Below, in pieces: positions 11,450 through 22,794 of a stretch of 64,000 nt of DNA. Every line of letters starts with the position of its first letter. Positions within the stretch are counted from its first letter, which is position 1. This DNA comes from Vandiemenella viatica. Its lineage: Eukaryota > Arthropoda > Insecta > Orthoptera > Morabidae. The notes below the pieces were generated by a model, which did no database searches, was not told the DNA's origin, and saw nothing but the letters and a program-made list of their open reading frames with translations. A program made the translations under genes and the position numbers. Where the stretch lies: assembly GCA_031002005.1 (NCBI GenBank), contig JARYHS010011408.1, positions 219,273,473 through 219,337,472 on the forward strand, read 5' to 3'.

Positions 11450-11906
11450 TTTTTTGGATTTGATTTTTGAAGTGGTCATGTGTATCAAACAGTTCAGAGC
11501 CAAGTCCTCATATTGCAGCAGCAGTATAGTGAGATGTCAATAAACTGTTTTTTATGCAATAAGTAGCTTTTAGATATTTATTCTGTTACGGAAACATTTT
11601 TGATTGGCTATTCAATTCCAGTGTAAAATTTTATTCGCACAGCAGCACATATCACAGAGATGTTGAAATGCTGTGTGAATTTGTTCAGGTTGATTGTATT
11701 CTGTTAGGGTCAGTGACAGTTTTTCTTACATACGGTGTGTTTTAAATTTTTCTAACTGTTTCGTAATATGTTTTGATGCGCACCTATTACACTAAACAAA
11801 TAAATATTTGTTACAAAGTGTGTTTCTACTTTTCATTATATCACAAGCATTCAACCTTATTATTCATTGTATTTTATAAGCGAAATTTTCGCACGGGTCA
11901 TCTAGT
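11450..11906 (-). repeat. Dispersed-repeat terminus, minus orientation
   Basis: On the minus strand the sequence from 11906 reads ACTAGATGACCCGTGCGAAAA, which matches from memory the common start of a class of dispersed arthropod repeats (compare 60038, ACTAGCAGAGTATCC). The other boundary cannot be placed; 11450 is simply the end of the adjacent SINE. Confidence 0.35.
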
Positions 11907-13397
11907 CTTTATAGATTGTTTTAACTTTTAGTTCATATTGTGGTGGACCAGCTAACGTTTTTTTCCTCTTGTCTGCCTTGCCATTCCCGAGAAGGACATA
12001 TAAACTGTGGGTAACCTCTAGTCATGTGAGCAGTAGTACTTATAAATAAAACTCTCAGTAAGAAGCTGTACATATATACCTTTATTACATCATTATGTGC
12101 AATAATGCCTCTTCTAGCTCCCTCCATTCCTCCATAGACTATCACCCCCTGCATATTACTTTACTCCTTGCCTTCTACATTATTAGGAATCACTAGCTAG
12201 CTCCCACCTGTTTTACTGTTGGTGAAGTGTGTAAAAAGCCTGTCCAACTTCCTAGACCTTCCCAAGCTCTATCTGCTGATGACGACCTGTTCCTAGACAC
12301 TGGACTAGACTGGCGCAAGACACCGTTCCTCCCAGTTTTATTCAGCTCTCCCTCCTCTCATGTAGTGGGGAGTGCCTCTGGCCAATAGGAATAATTATTT
12401 CCCTACCATCTTTCTCCAAATGATGTCTTGCTATTGCCTAATTTTGCTGACTATCTGATCTACTTGGTGTTGATGCTGCTTGGATGCTTAATTCAAAGCT
12501 TCTGGCTGTTTTGAATCTCTGTTTTAACTGCCCTGAATCCAACCACTGCTACCTGCAATCAATTTCACCCGACCTTAGTAACTTTAGCAACTTTTAGTAT
12601 AAAATTCCTTGACCATCCATGACAATATTGCTACAGAAAATGTCTTTTAGTTTCTTTGAACTATAATTTTATTTGATCCGTGAACACAGTTATTCATTGT
12701 ACCATCTTAAACAGTTAATTTACTTAGGAATCAAGTTATAACAAAGTATGTAAGGCTTTGTTTTGAACAAAAATAAGTCTCCTTTGTATCTCACTTTGGA
12801 ATAAAGTCACATCATTAAAGTGCCCTTTATAGGCAGTATCATAGATTTCAGAGAAGAATACTAACATTTTGACATATCACTCATTTTGGGGAAAATTCTA
12901 GAAGAAAAGTGGATATAGTTGATGCAATAAATCGGTGACGTAAAGAAAACGATGACATTTCAGTTAAATACTGCAGTGAGTGTTATCACATGATGCTTAC
13001 GGCTTAATATAATGTCACATACAGAGTTTACAGGGAAAGAGTAAATATTAATAACAGTTTTTAATATGTGAAGGATTTCACATTTGGGAGGAAGCACAAA
13101 AACATACACTTTTCATAGATAAATAATTAAATACAAGAATTTAAAGAATGTGAGAATATGAAGAATATTATAGATATAATTATATGCGTTGTTAAGTAGA
13201 GAAGACAGGCTTTCCAGCTTGTGATAACATTACACAATCAGATCAGAAATTGTTGAATTTTGACTCCAGTGAAATTAACAGTAGGGACATACATTCAATT
13301 AAAGAGTGTAAAAAATATTATGAATGGTGGTTTTTTCAATTTATACTGTTAAACAGAAGTATCTAATGGCACAATGTCATGTAGCGTCAAATGCTAC
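11907..13397. other. Intergenic, no supported gene
   Basis: Contains a somewhat GC-richer stretch at 12100-12560 without long open frames. I see no TIR, TSD or domain evidence. Confidence 0.4.
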
Positions 13398-13774
13398 GGG
13401 AGCGTGCACAAACTACGTGGCTCGGATCGGGTGGGGAGGGAAGGGTTAGCTGGAAGGCTAAACTGGGCTACGTGGGGTTAGGGGGGTTCCGAGCCAGGCC
13501 ACGTAGCTTTCCTTTCATAACATTTTTCAAGTTAAAATGAGGAACAGAACTCACAACAGCATGTGAATATTTATTGCCCTCAATTAATTATCTCCGTATG
13601 TAATTTACAATCGTCTGACAAGATAAAATGGTACAAAATGTCTTCTGGAATCAAAAGGGAAAAAAAGCAACGTGCCACGTGGGGGGAGGGGGGTAGAGGC
13701 AAAAGCCACGTAGAACTACGTGGGGGGAGGGGGGGGGTCCACAGGAGGCCAAAATTGAGTTATGTGCACGCTCC
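13398..13774 (+). mobile_element. MITE with TIR GGGAGCGTnCA, copy 1
   Basis: The ends are inverted: GGGAGCGTGCACAAACTACG on the left and, on the reverse strand of the right end, GGAGCGTGCACATAACTC. The interior has G-rich blocks with repeated CCACGTAG or CTACGTGG. The same interior is found in reverse orientation at 34462-34850, which confirms a mobile family. No transposase is encoded. I cannot assign a superfamily; the target duplication may be TA but is unclear. Confidence 0.8.
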
Positions 13775-14972
13775 TAATAAAATAAAAATAATTTCAAAGT
13801 TATGATAATGAATCCTCAAGATGTATGGTGGCTTCGTAAAAGGTAGTTTTGGTTGATTAAGGTTATACTGGGAAATAATGAGGTTCAAAAGAATCTTGAA
13901 CTAATAAGTAACCTTTCTGTGAGAAGTTTTAACAGGAAATTAAAATTTGAAGGGAAAGTTTGGAGTTTCTTTTTATAGGCTTTGATTCATTTTCATGGGT
14001 GATCAAAGGAATATTTTAGGAAATGTACAATAAGAGTGTTTAGAATATTCAGATTTGTGCTTTGTCAACATTTGGGGTAGTTTTGTAAAGTTTTTGGGAA
14101 TAGTTAAAGATATTTTCGAAATCTGCATGTGGTTTTGTCCAGAGAAATTGCTCCAAAGCTTGTGATTCCAGGAAAAATAGGGCTGTCCCAACTGACACTA
14201 TAAACTTTCAACAGGGTAGCCTCTGCACATATTGTGTAAAATGAATTGGATAAGGAAGTGTTGTGTTGCTGTATGTGTGTTTTAAGGAGGAGGTGAGAAT
14301 AGAAAAGCGAGTCTAGGAGTAGATACGTGATGATGGCAGTCATTTTCTTTAGCTGAACAATGTGGTTTTAATGTAGTTTAATGAAAGGGAATTTAACTTC
14401 AAGAATATTCTTAAAAGTGAAGTATGAAAATTTTCATTTATCAGTATTAATTGAAACTAAACTTTGGAACAGATTATGATTTTCAATTAGCCAGTGAGTG
14501 ATGAACAATGTGTAAGTGTCTGGATAGTAATCTGTATATTAAAGGTTCAAAGCTGATTTAAATTTCAATACTGTGCTGTAATCTGATACCAGAGAGTGTT
14601 TGGTATATTCTGCAATCAATGCTGTGAACTTTAAAATGTGTTCCAAACTTTATTTGAAGAGTGAATATTTCCAACTGTTACTCCTTGCATTTTAAAATCT
14701 GCAATGAATATGTATCTTTATAGAGTTGGAAACAAATTAATAGGAAAGAACTTAATTTCATTGTGAACTGCAAAATTTGGTCATAATCTTGAACAGCTCA
14801 GGCGTGGTCGAAGGTCACAGCAAACACCAGATAAACAATAAAAGCCCGAGCAATTTATTATGTGATATATATTAGATTATATTGTTTTTTTTAAATTAAT
14901 TGGCTTGAATTTATCAGTCAGTTTTAATTTTCATATAGATTTCTGTTCTGCTGTTGTCAATGGAAGATCAGT
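13775..14972. other. Intergenic, nothing supported
   Basis: AT-rich, with only short random open frames on both strands. Confidence 0.45.
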
Positions 14973-15092
14973 ACCGAGTATGATGGGGGAGTGGTTAACG
15001 TTCTGACCTCGAATTCTGGAGGATGCTGGTTCAAATTGCCGTCCAGGCATCCAGATTTGGGTTTTCAATTGTTTCCCCAAATTACTCCAGGT
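14973..15092 (+). mobile_element. SINE family A, 3'-truncated head
   Basis: Begins ACCGAG and contains a B-box-like GGTTCAAATTG and CCAGATTTGGGTTTTC. It stops after ATTACTCCAGG, where the 5' region of the RTE-like LINE starts. The missing 3' half does not reappear after the LINE at 18398, so the LINE did not simply insert into it. Confidence 0.75.
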
Positions 15093-15428
15093 GTAAGGGT
15101 TTGGGAGAGACAATACTAGTCTTTTCCAACCAAATGTCAACCTCTCCTTCACGTGGTGCACCCTGTTTGCACGGACGAGGCTCTGGCGACTGAAAGATTC
15201 CCGGTATAAGGAGTCACCCACTGCTTGCCAACGGCCTCCGAAAGGAGGGCGGAAGAGCGGGGAGTGGTTCAGGGCACCCTCTTGCCCTTGGGGTTGGAAA
15301 CGGCCCCTAAAGGCGGATGAATCAGAAATGATCAACGGCATGGGGATGCAGAAGGCAACGGGAAACCACTGCATTAAAGACCCAAAGGGTATCCCGAGGA
15401 CATGTAATCCTCTCAAATTACATATATC

Positions 15429-16421
15429 ATGATGGCTTCTTCCTGGGTAAAATATTCCGGAGGTAAAATAGTCCCCCAATCGGATCTCCGGGTGGGGACT
15501 GCTCAGGGAGGAGTCATCAGAATGGATAGAAACATTCTACGAGTCGGAGCGTGGAATGTTAGAAGTCTGAATAGGGCAGGTAGGTCAGAAAACTTAAAAA
15601 GGGAGATGGAACAACTTAAGTTAGATGTTGTCGGGATTAGTGAGATTAAATGGAAGGATGCACAGGATTTCTGGTCTGGGGAACACAGGATAATTAGCAC
15701 ACAAGCTGTCAATGGAGTCACTGGTGTAGGATTTGTAATGAACAAGAAAGTAGGGAAACGGGTGAGTTATTATGAACAGTTTAGTGACAGGATTATTTTG
15801 ATGAGGTTAGAAACTAAGCCCGTCCCAACCACATTAGTACAAGTATATATGCCAACGTCACAGGAAGATGATGAAGAAATACAAAAAATATACGCTGAAA
15901 TTGAAGAATTAATCCATTATGTGAAAGGGGAGGAAAATCTAATAATCATGGGTGATTGGAATGCAATAGTGGGAGAAGGAAAAGAGGGGAATACTGTAGG
16001 AAGTTTTGGTCTAGGAGAAAGGAATGAACGAGGAAGCAGGTTGCTAGAATTTTGTGAAAGATATAAGCTAGTAGTGGCGAACACACTGTTTAAGAACCAT
16101 GCAAGAAGAATATACACCTGGAAACGTCCTGGGGATACAGGCAGATATCAGCTAGATTATATCATGGTCAAACAGAGATTCAGGAATCAAGTTCTAGACT
16201 GTAAAGCGTACCCAGGAGCAGACATAGACTCGGACCATAATTTGATAGTAATGAAGTGCAGGCTGAAATTCAAGCGAATAAGGAAGCAGCATAAGCAGAA
16301 CAGACTGGCGGTGAATAAGCTGAAACAATCTAGCACAAGAGAAAAATTTGCAGAAATGGCAGACTTAGGTCTAAGAAGTAACTGTGAAAGAGCTCAACCG
16401 AGGACGAATGGAATGCATTAA
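15429..16421 (+). CDS. LINE endonuclease (APE-type), 5' part of polyprotein
   Basis: 330 codons starting at the ATGATG at 15429. Apurinic-endonuclease-like motifs appear in order: WNVRSL (42-47), SEIKW (71-75), VYMPT (139-143), GDWNA (175-179, catalytic Asp and Asn), LDYI (242-245) and SDHNLIV (268-274, catalytic Asp-His). This domain nicks target DNA for target-primed reverse transcription. The frame ends early at 16421. From about 16400 the natural sequence continues in another frame (EDEWNALKTEIMKAGKETLG), so the stop results from a frameshift. Ancestrally it was fused to the reverse transcriptase that follows. Such genes are often mis-annotated as craniofacial development protein 2-like. 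Confidence 0.9.
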   Translation: MMASSWVKYSGGKIVPQSDLRVGTAQGGVIRMDRNILRVGAWNVRSLNRAGRSENLKREMEQLKLDVVGISEIKWKDAQDFWSGEHRIISTQAVNGVTGVGFVMNKKVGKRVSYYEQFSDRIILMRLETKPVPTTLVQVYMPTSQEDDEEIQKIYAEIEELIHYVKGEENLIIMGDWNAIVGEGKEGNTVGSFGLGERNERGSRLLEFCERYKLVVANTLFKNHARRIYTWKRPGDTGRYQLDYIMVKQRFRNQVLDCKAYPGADIDSDHNLIVMKCRLKFKRIRKQHKQNRLAVNKLKQSSTREKFAEMADLGLRSNCERAQPRTNGMH

Positions 16422-16470
16422 AGACCGAAATAATGAAAGCTGGCAAAGAAACATTAGGCTTTAGGGAACC

Positions 16471-18378
16471 CGAAAACCTTGGATCACAGAAGAAATTTTG
16501 GAGCTGATGGATCAGAGGAGAAGGTACAAAAATGCTCAGGATGAAGCAGGAAGAGAGCAGTACAGGCAATTTAGAAATCAAATAAATAGGAAATGCAAAA
16601 TAGCAAAAGAAAAATGGCTACAAGAAAAGTGTGAAGAAGTAGAAAAGGAAATGGTCGTAGGAAAAGTAGATGTTGCATATAGAAAGATCAAACAGAATTT
16701 TGGAGAAATGAAGAAAAGAGGTATGAACATTAAAGCTGCCGATGGGAAACCTCTTTTAAGCTCAGAAGATAGAGCTAACCGATGGAAGGAATACATTGAG
16801 AAACTGTATGATGGGGACGACTTGAACAATAGTGTATTGGAAAAGGAAGGTGATGTCGACATTGATGACTTAGGAGATCCTGTTTTGATAACAGAGTTTA
16901 ATAAAGCTCTGAATGACTTGAAAGCAAATAAGGCAGTTGGAATTGATGAGATCCCTGCAGAACTTCTTAAATCTCTAGGAGAGGAAGGAATCGAAAGATT
17001 ATTCAAGCTGATATCAAAAAGTTATGAAACAGGAGAAATTCCAATTGATTTTAATAAAAATATCATCTTCACACTTCCAAAGAAAGCACAAGCCGACAAA
17101 TGTGAGAATTATCGCACCATTAGTCTAACATCACATGCTTCAAAATTACTGACCAGAATAATATACAGAAGGATGGAAAGGGTAGTAGAAGAGATAGTAG
17201 GTGAAGATCAGTTTGGGTTTAGGAAAAATCGCGGTACAAGGGAAGCAATTCTGTCTTTAAGATTAATACTTGAAGGGCGGATCAAGAAAAACAAAGATAC
17301 TTTTATGGCATTTGTTGATTTAGAAAAAGCTTTTGATAATGTTAGGTGGGACAAGATGTTCAAAATTTTAAAGAAGTCAGGTCTAAAGTATCGAGATAGA
17401 AGAATACTCTATAAACTATATAAGAATCAAGTGGCTGTAATAAAAGTAGAGAATCACGAGAGACATGCATCGGTTAAAAAGGGTGTGAGACAAGGTTGTA
17501 GTCTATCCCCGTTAATATTCAACTTGTATGTAGAAGAAGCAATGAAGAAAGTCAAAGAAAAATTTCCATGCGGCATAAGTTTTCAGGGAGAAAAAATCAG
17601 TATGCTACGATTTGCTGATGACATTGTCTTGTTAGCAGAGAGGGCTGAGGATATTGAGAAGTTATTGAATGGCATGAACAAAATACTGAAGGAAGATTTT
17701 GGACTGAATATAAATCGAAGTAAGACAAAAGTGATGAAATGTAGCAGAAATGATACCAATAGTAGCAGATTAAATATAAAAATAGGATCGGATGCTATAG
17801 GAGAAGTGAGTGAGTTCTGTTACTTGGGAAGCAAAATTACAACCGATGGCCGAAGCAGGAATGATGTTAAAAGCAGAATAGCACTAGAAAAAAGAGCCTT
17901 CATGAAAAAGAGAAACCTTTTAGTTTCAAATATTGATCTAGGAATTAGAAAGAACTTTTTAAAACTCTATGTGTGGAGCACAGCACTTTACGGTAGCGAA
18001 ACATGGACTTTAGGAATACCGGAAAGAAAGAAACTTGAAGCATTTGAAATGTGGTGTTACAGAAGAATGCTAAAAATTAGGTGGACAGACAAAGTAAGAA
18101 ATAAACGAGTTTTGGAAATGATAGGTGAGAAAAGAAGTTTATGGAAGAAGCTCACAGGAAGAAGAGACAGGCTTTTAGGTCATATTTTGAGACATGCTGG
18201 ATTGGTTAATTTGTTAGTGGAGGGAACAGTCGAAGGTAAGAACTGTAGAGGTAGAGAGAGATTAGAATATATGAAGCAGATAATTGAGGACTTGGGTTGT
18301 AAGGGGTATGTAGAAACGAAAAGGTTAGCACAGGATAGGAAGGGATGGAGGATTGCATCAAACCAGTCTAAAGACTGA
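16471..18378 (+). CDS. LINE reverse transcriptase, 3' part of polyprotein
   Basis: Open from 16471 (RKPWITEEI), with a first in-frame GAG-CTG-ATG region at 16501, to TGA at 18376-18378. Visible motifs counted from 16498: KAVGIDEIPAELLK (fingers), NYRTISLTSHASKLL, EDQFGFRKNRGT, AFVDLEKAFDNVRW, GVRQGCSLSPLIFNLY, and the catalytic FADD at 372-375 (17611-17622). The thumb and C-terminal region include EFCYLGSKI, LYGSETWTL and FEMWCYRRMLKI, the last characteristic of RTE-type elements. It joins the endonuclease frame through two frame changes (near 16395 and 16460). Catalytic residues are intact. Confidence 0.93.
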   Translation, partial: RKPWITEEILELMDQRRRYKNAQDEAGREQYRQFRNQINRKCKIAKEKWLQEKCEEVEKEMVVGKVDVAYRKIKQNFGEMKKRGMNIKAADGKPLLSSEDRANRWKEYIEKLYDGDDLNNSVLEKEGDVDIDDLGDPVLITEFNKALNDLKANKAVGIDEIPAELLKSLGEEGIERLFKLISKSYETGEIPIDFNKNIIFTLPKKAQADKCENYRTISLTSHASKLLTRIIYRRMERVVEEIVGEDQFGFRKNRGTREAILSLRLILEGRIKKNKDTFMAFVDLEKAFDNVRWDKMFKILKKSGLKYRDRRILYKLYKNQVAVIKVENHERHASVKKGVRQGCSLSPLIFNLYVEEAMKKVKEKFPCGISFQGEKISMLRFADDIVLLAERAEDIEKLLNGMNKILKEDFGLNINRSKTKVMKCSRNDTNSSRLNIKIGSDAIGEVSEFCYLGSKITTDGRSRNDVKSRIALEKRAFMKKRNLLVSNIDLGIRKNFLKLYVWSTALYGSETWTLGIPERKKLEAFEMWCYRRMLKIRWTDKVRNKRVLEMIGEKRSLWKKLTGRRDRLLGHILRHAGLVNLLVEGTVEGKNCRGRERLEYMKQIIEDLGCKGYVETKRLAQDRKGWRIASNQSKD

Positions 18379-18397
18379 CGACATCAAAAAATAATAT

Positions 18398-19230
18398 ACC
18401 CTGTTTCATTACGTTTCACTTAACATTTTGCTAAATAAATAGACTGATGGCAGATACTATGGATAGTGAATAGTAATGACTAATGACATTGCGGGTTATT
18501 TTATGCTCAGAACATCACAGCTTGTCAACTACTGGATTTTTACAGCCAGGAATTTCGGAATTGGCGAATGAGTTGTGATAAGAAATGGTTCCAAGATTTT
18601 CATAGCACGTATCAGAAAAAGGATCTGGATGATTAGAAGGATTCGCAATGGCTGGCCCTGCCCAATGCAAGGTACTTATCTGCCAAAAGTATAGAAGAAT
18701 ATCAAAATAGGTTCTTCAAACGAATTAGTAGCGTTATTTACTTTGCATTTCTTTATTAGCTTTTGTAACTTCCGAGCAGTCAGTCATGAAAGGGGAAGTT
18801 TTTTTAGAACTGCGTTCCTTATTGAATTGCGAATTATGGAGGAAATCTGTATTTCTCACCTTTTCACGAAAAGAAGTCCTTGATTTTTGTACGTCATATC
18901 AACTTTAAAGCGCCTTGAGACTGTAAGCCAAACAAAGGGAATCTCATCAATAGTGAAAATAAGTTATTAAGAAAATAAACTGCTGTAAAATAATAACTGA
19001 CATTCTCTAGTAATTTCTAAATTCCAGCTTCGATTTGATTCGGGCAACCACAATCTTCCTCGTTTCGTTCTTTATTAACACAATTTTGATACCAGCAGGT
19101 TGTGCAACTGTCCAGTAACACATGACGTAATAATAATTAGCATAACTAGTAAAATCAGTCACCTATTTAAACGTAGTTTATTACTATTTACGAATGCTCC
19201 CGCATGCAACTTCCAGGAATTATACGCTCC
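18398..19230. other. Intergenic, nothing supported
   Basis: AT-rich DNA after the LINE 3' end, with no long frames and no recognised repeat. Confidence 0.45.
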
Positions 19231-19288
19231 ACAAATTCCAATATCTCTTCCTGGAATACAGGTACGATGATTATTCGCGAATGCCCCC

Positions 19289-19590
19289 TCATGCGGCTAC
19301 GATTGCCTGAAAGCATATGCCAGTAACAGTCAGGAGGTCGCCGTGCAGATTCCAAACTCTCTGACTGGTGGAAAAAACGATAATTGGTAGGGGAGAAGCT
19401 GAGAGAACCCTTGCTGCAGTAGGGTCACCAATATCGCATCTGCTGCAATCTCTTTCGGCAGCTTCCAGCTGTGTCACTTTCGTTAACAAAGCTCCAAGCT
19501 CATCATGGCTTGTAATCAAGAATTTGTTCAATACTTCCACTGGGTTATTAAAACCATGGATTGTCAGTTCCTGGAGCAATGAGGAGAGCT
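19289..19590 (-). CDS. Unrecognised coding-like stretch on the minus strand
   Basis: Open for about 100 codons up to the stop at 19289. The N-terminal half looks helical and coding-like (FNNPVEVLNKFLITSHDELG, KVTQLEAAERD). A pyrimidine-rich CTCTCCTCATTGCTCCAG lies on the minus strand just upstream and could be a splice acceptor. No family is recognised. An overlapping 81-codon plus-strand frame exists but looks less protein-like. It may be an exon or a decayed transposon fragment. Confidence 0.22.
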
Positions 19591-19679
19591 TAAGTGTTGC
19601 GATCTATCTGTGATTCGTGTAACTTATATTTACTACGATAAGCGTATTTTTATTTGTGAAATTTGTAGTTGATGATGTG

Positions 19680-20010
19680 GAGATTGGGCTAGGTGACTGC
19701 GGAATCCGGCTAAAAACCGCAATCATGACGTCATGCGGGGTCCAGGAGTCAAACTTGGTCCCGTTGTAACTCCCCGATCCAGTTTCGTGGCGCGCATCCT
19801 CACTGGCTGGATCTATGTAGCTTAGATTTCAAGTTCTTATTTTTTTTCTGTGAGTGTCAGAATTTTGCTCACGCTGTATACTGTTCGTGGATAGGTCATT
19901 GCCGTTGTCTGCTACCCCATGGCGGTCTACTTTGTGGCACACTAGCTCCGGCTGAACCTCGTCTGCATCACGTCCGACAAAACAAACGAAGCGAGCGATT
20001 TGCGTGAGAG
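19680..20010. promoter_or_regulatory. GC-richer stretch with a palindromic CRE core
   Basis: Locally enriched in G, C and CpG compared with its surroundings. It contains ATGACGTCAT, whose core TGACGTCA (19726-19733) is the full cAMP-response element, plus several CG-rich words near 19960-20010. It could be a promoter or a transposon end. No TATA box or start site can be argued convincingly. Confidence 0.2.
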
Positions 20011-20299
20011 AGGTCGGCGTTGCTGGAGTATCTCAAGCATCCCAGCTGGCGAGAGTCTACACCTCGGCCAAAACAAACTGGACTCCGCCACTGGAGCCGC
20101 GATATTACAGCTGGGAGATCAAACTCGTGTCGGCATTTCTATATTCGTACCCACCAAGATGCGACTCCTTTTTCTTGTCATCAGTCTCTCGACTCTTCCC
20201 ATCTTGTGCTAGTCTCTACATCTCAGCATATGTATTACGAGGTACTTTGTCAGATATATTCCAAACTTCATCTTTTTTGAAAGTTCCTACTATTGACTC

Positions 20300-21175
20300 T
20301 AACTAATCCCTTTTGTATTAAATTGTGACCGACCATCCTAACTTTTCTTCCTTCCTCTTCTACAAACTTCTTTAATCATCCAATATTTTCAAATCACGTT
20401 CATATGTCCAGTTAATTTTCAATAAACTTCATACAACTATGTCACAACGTCCTTCAATTTTGCTTCATTGATATATCCCTGAATCCATGTATCACTTCCA
20501 TACAACTTTTTTCCTAGATGTTGAATACTATACAATTTCTCGTTTCCAAGAAGACTCTTTTAGCTACTACTATTCTGATTTCTAGCTTCGACCATCAGTC
20601 GCAATTTTACTTCCTAAATAACAGAATTCTTTCACTTCTATAATCCTATACAATATCTAACTGTCAATTATATTATTTCTGATAAATTTCACGAATTTTT
20701 TTCTTTCTTCGGCCTACATTTAGTTTGAATTCTTCTCCCATTAATTCGCTTAAACCATCCATTAATTTCTAAAAAACCAATCCCTTTTCTGGTAATAGGA
20801 CAATTTCGTCATATAATTCAACCACCATACCAATTGTTTATTATTGAATAACAATTGCAAACTCAAATCATATTTCCACTTTTTTTTTATTTCCTTCTCC
20901 ACATATTTATTGGATTTTAATGGTGACAATCGACACGTTGCTTCAGTCTGTATTTAACTTACATTTGTCTCATGTAATTCTCTACAGTACTGTAACCACT
21001 TCACTCTCAAGCAGATTATAAATTATTCATCTATTTTTCTTTTAGATTTGATGTCTTTAAAATAAATTTCACCTTATCCCATCTAACTATAATGGAAGCT
21101 TTTTCTAAGTACATCTCTTTATCGTTACGAATTCTATTTTGGCACCACAAAAATGTACTGCCCAACAGTGAAAAA
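20300..21175 (-). pseudogene. Highly degraded RTE-like LINE reverse transcriptase
   Basis: Reading the minus strand in shifting frames gives pieces collinear with the intact LINE at 15093-18397. LEKAS.I.VRWDKV lies near 21100 (intact: LEKAFDNVRWDKM), an ENYMRQ-like piece near 20990, and EVKEFCYLGSKIATDGRS near 20620 (intact: EVSEFCYLGSKITTDGRS), then LYGSDTW near 20490 (intact: LYGSETW). Many stops and frameshifts are present. This is an old copy of the same or a sister family in the opposite orientation, missing both ends. Confidence 0.75.
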
Positions 21176-22786
21176 GCAGATTTCTTTTTCTTTTTGGATT
21201 ACATTTGTATCACATATGTACAATTTAGAATTCGTTATTTGAATTACTTTTTTTAAGCATTTTATAACTGACACCCGACGGTACCGTGTTGTTACCAACT
21301 GAGAACCCGAGTCAGTAAATTTAATCTGAAATTATTTATTCTAACTTGGATAGTATATTCTTTGATTAAAATAAGTTTTTTCTTAAAAGAAAAAAAAAAT
21401 ACTCTCAAAACTAAAGAAAGAAAATTTGATATGCATTAAACTAATTACATTTTTGAAATATAGGTCAAAAATATTTTAACTAATAGTTCTAAACATGGAG
21501 ATCCTGTGTAATACGTTATTCTAAAATAAAAGGCAGGTATGCGAACGGCTGGAGAGGTGCCCCTGGTGAGTATCATGTATGTGAGCCGCAACTCTTACGT
21601 GCTGCTCAGATGGAAATCAGCATAACGTGCAGGCGCAACTGTCGTATACGACCACCGTTGCAAAATTTTCTTCAATTAGGTTATGGGAAATAAAATGTGA
21701 CCGTGATCACTGGAAGATGAAAAAAAATTCAAGACAACCTACTCCACCCTAATCAAGATTACAGGATTTTAAGTCTAATTAATTAAAATTTATGTGGGCT
21801 AAAATCAAAGACAATTTGTTTCAAACCTGCTTGCTTTGGACGAAGGTCCTTTTTTTGTTGTGCGTAAATTTATTATATTGGTTTTCTGAAGACCTCACTG
21901 GAATTTTGGTTGTTGATTGAGTTATGGACTCCAGAGCTGCCGGCCGGAAGAAGCTAATTAAAAACTAATTACTTCGCCTCGGCGAAAACAAATATATTTC
22001 CTGAAATAGTTATAACAATTTTCTTTTATGAGAACTGTAAGCGATGTCAAAAATATGCTTGTAGAATTATTCAATTTATTTTATCGAAGTTTGCATCAAC
22101 AGGCGTCTCGAGTTCATCTTCATCGATAGTAATTTCGTCAAGCATTTTTTACTCAAGTAAAAAGTCTACAAATATTACGGACATCGACCGAATTGCCACG
22201 TGGCTGTTGAATAAATCGATCACATTGGATGCCTCAACACAAGTCGGTAAACGCGAATCGATTAAAAAAAGAAATTGTGTTGTGATCGCATATGCGATCT
22301 GTGTTTTTTATTTAGTCGTTTTATCTGATACTGAGTTTTTTCCTAATGTTTGATTCGAACGTAATCGTCTTGCAGTCACTGATCGACTCTAATTTTCCAC
22401 GCCATTCAAACATAAGTTCAGGCAATTGTAACAATTCAGCTTCCAGAATTCACAACAAAAATGAAATAATCTCATTGTAATATTAAAAAGTAACAGTAAA
22501 AAAACTAAAAATTTAGTTTATAAATAGAAATTGGTGCTGAAGAAGTTTCTTTCAACGGGGAGGAATGTCTGTTACGTTTCTCTTAGCCACTGACTTTTGC
22601 TCATATCCGGATGGAGCTATTTATGAACGCTCAATGCGAAATTTAGAGTTCATGCCGAGTGCCCCCCCTCCCAATACACACACAAAAAAAGCTATAGAAT
22701 AAGTATCAAATAACCAAAAAGTCATATTTATTGTAGCGTTAAAATCATGATTAGAATTATTCTCATTAAAAAAAAAATAGTTAACA
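21176..22786. other. Intergenic, nothing supported
   Basis: Mostly AT-rich. A GC-richer patch at 21540-21660 and a small palindromic CGCCTCGGCG near 21977 belong to no recognised family. Confidence 0.4.
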
Positions 22787-22794
22787 CTTTAGAA

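Larger units (their letters stand above)
15093..18397 (+). mobile_element. RTE/BovB-like LINE, near complete
   Basis: A 3.3 kb non-LTR retrotransposon: ~340 bp GC-richer 5' leader, endonuclease frame, reverse transcriptase frame, and a short 3' tail. The 3' end reads CCAGTCTAAAGACTG, a small hairpin, then ACGACATCAAAAAATAAT. The C-terminal motif FEMWCYRRMLKI and the single-polyprotein layout fit the RTE superfamily. Two frame changes between endonuclease and reverse transcriptase make it inactive as written, but both domains are otherwise fully open, so it is young. Older copies lie at 20300-21175 (minus) and 42694-42788 (plus). Confidence 0.92.

Noticed and set aside
13563..13805. 80-codon frame in the MITE
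   Set aside because: Covers G-rich MITE interior and its right terminus; glycine/arginine-rich by composition.
14931..15479. 182-codon minus-strand frame
   Set aside because: It is antisense to the GC-rich leader and first codons of the RTE-like LINE and runs across the SINE boundary, so it is a composition artefact.
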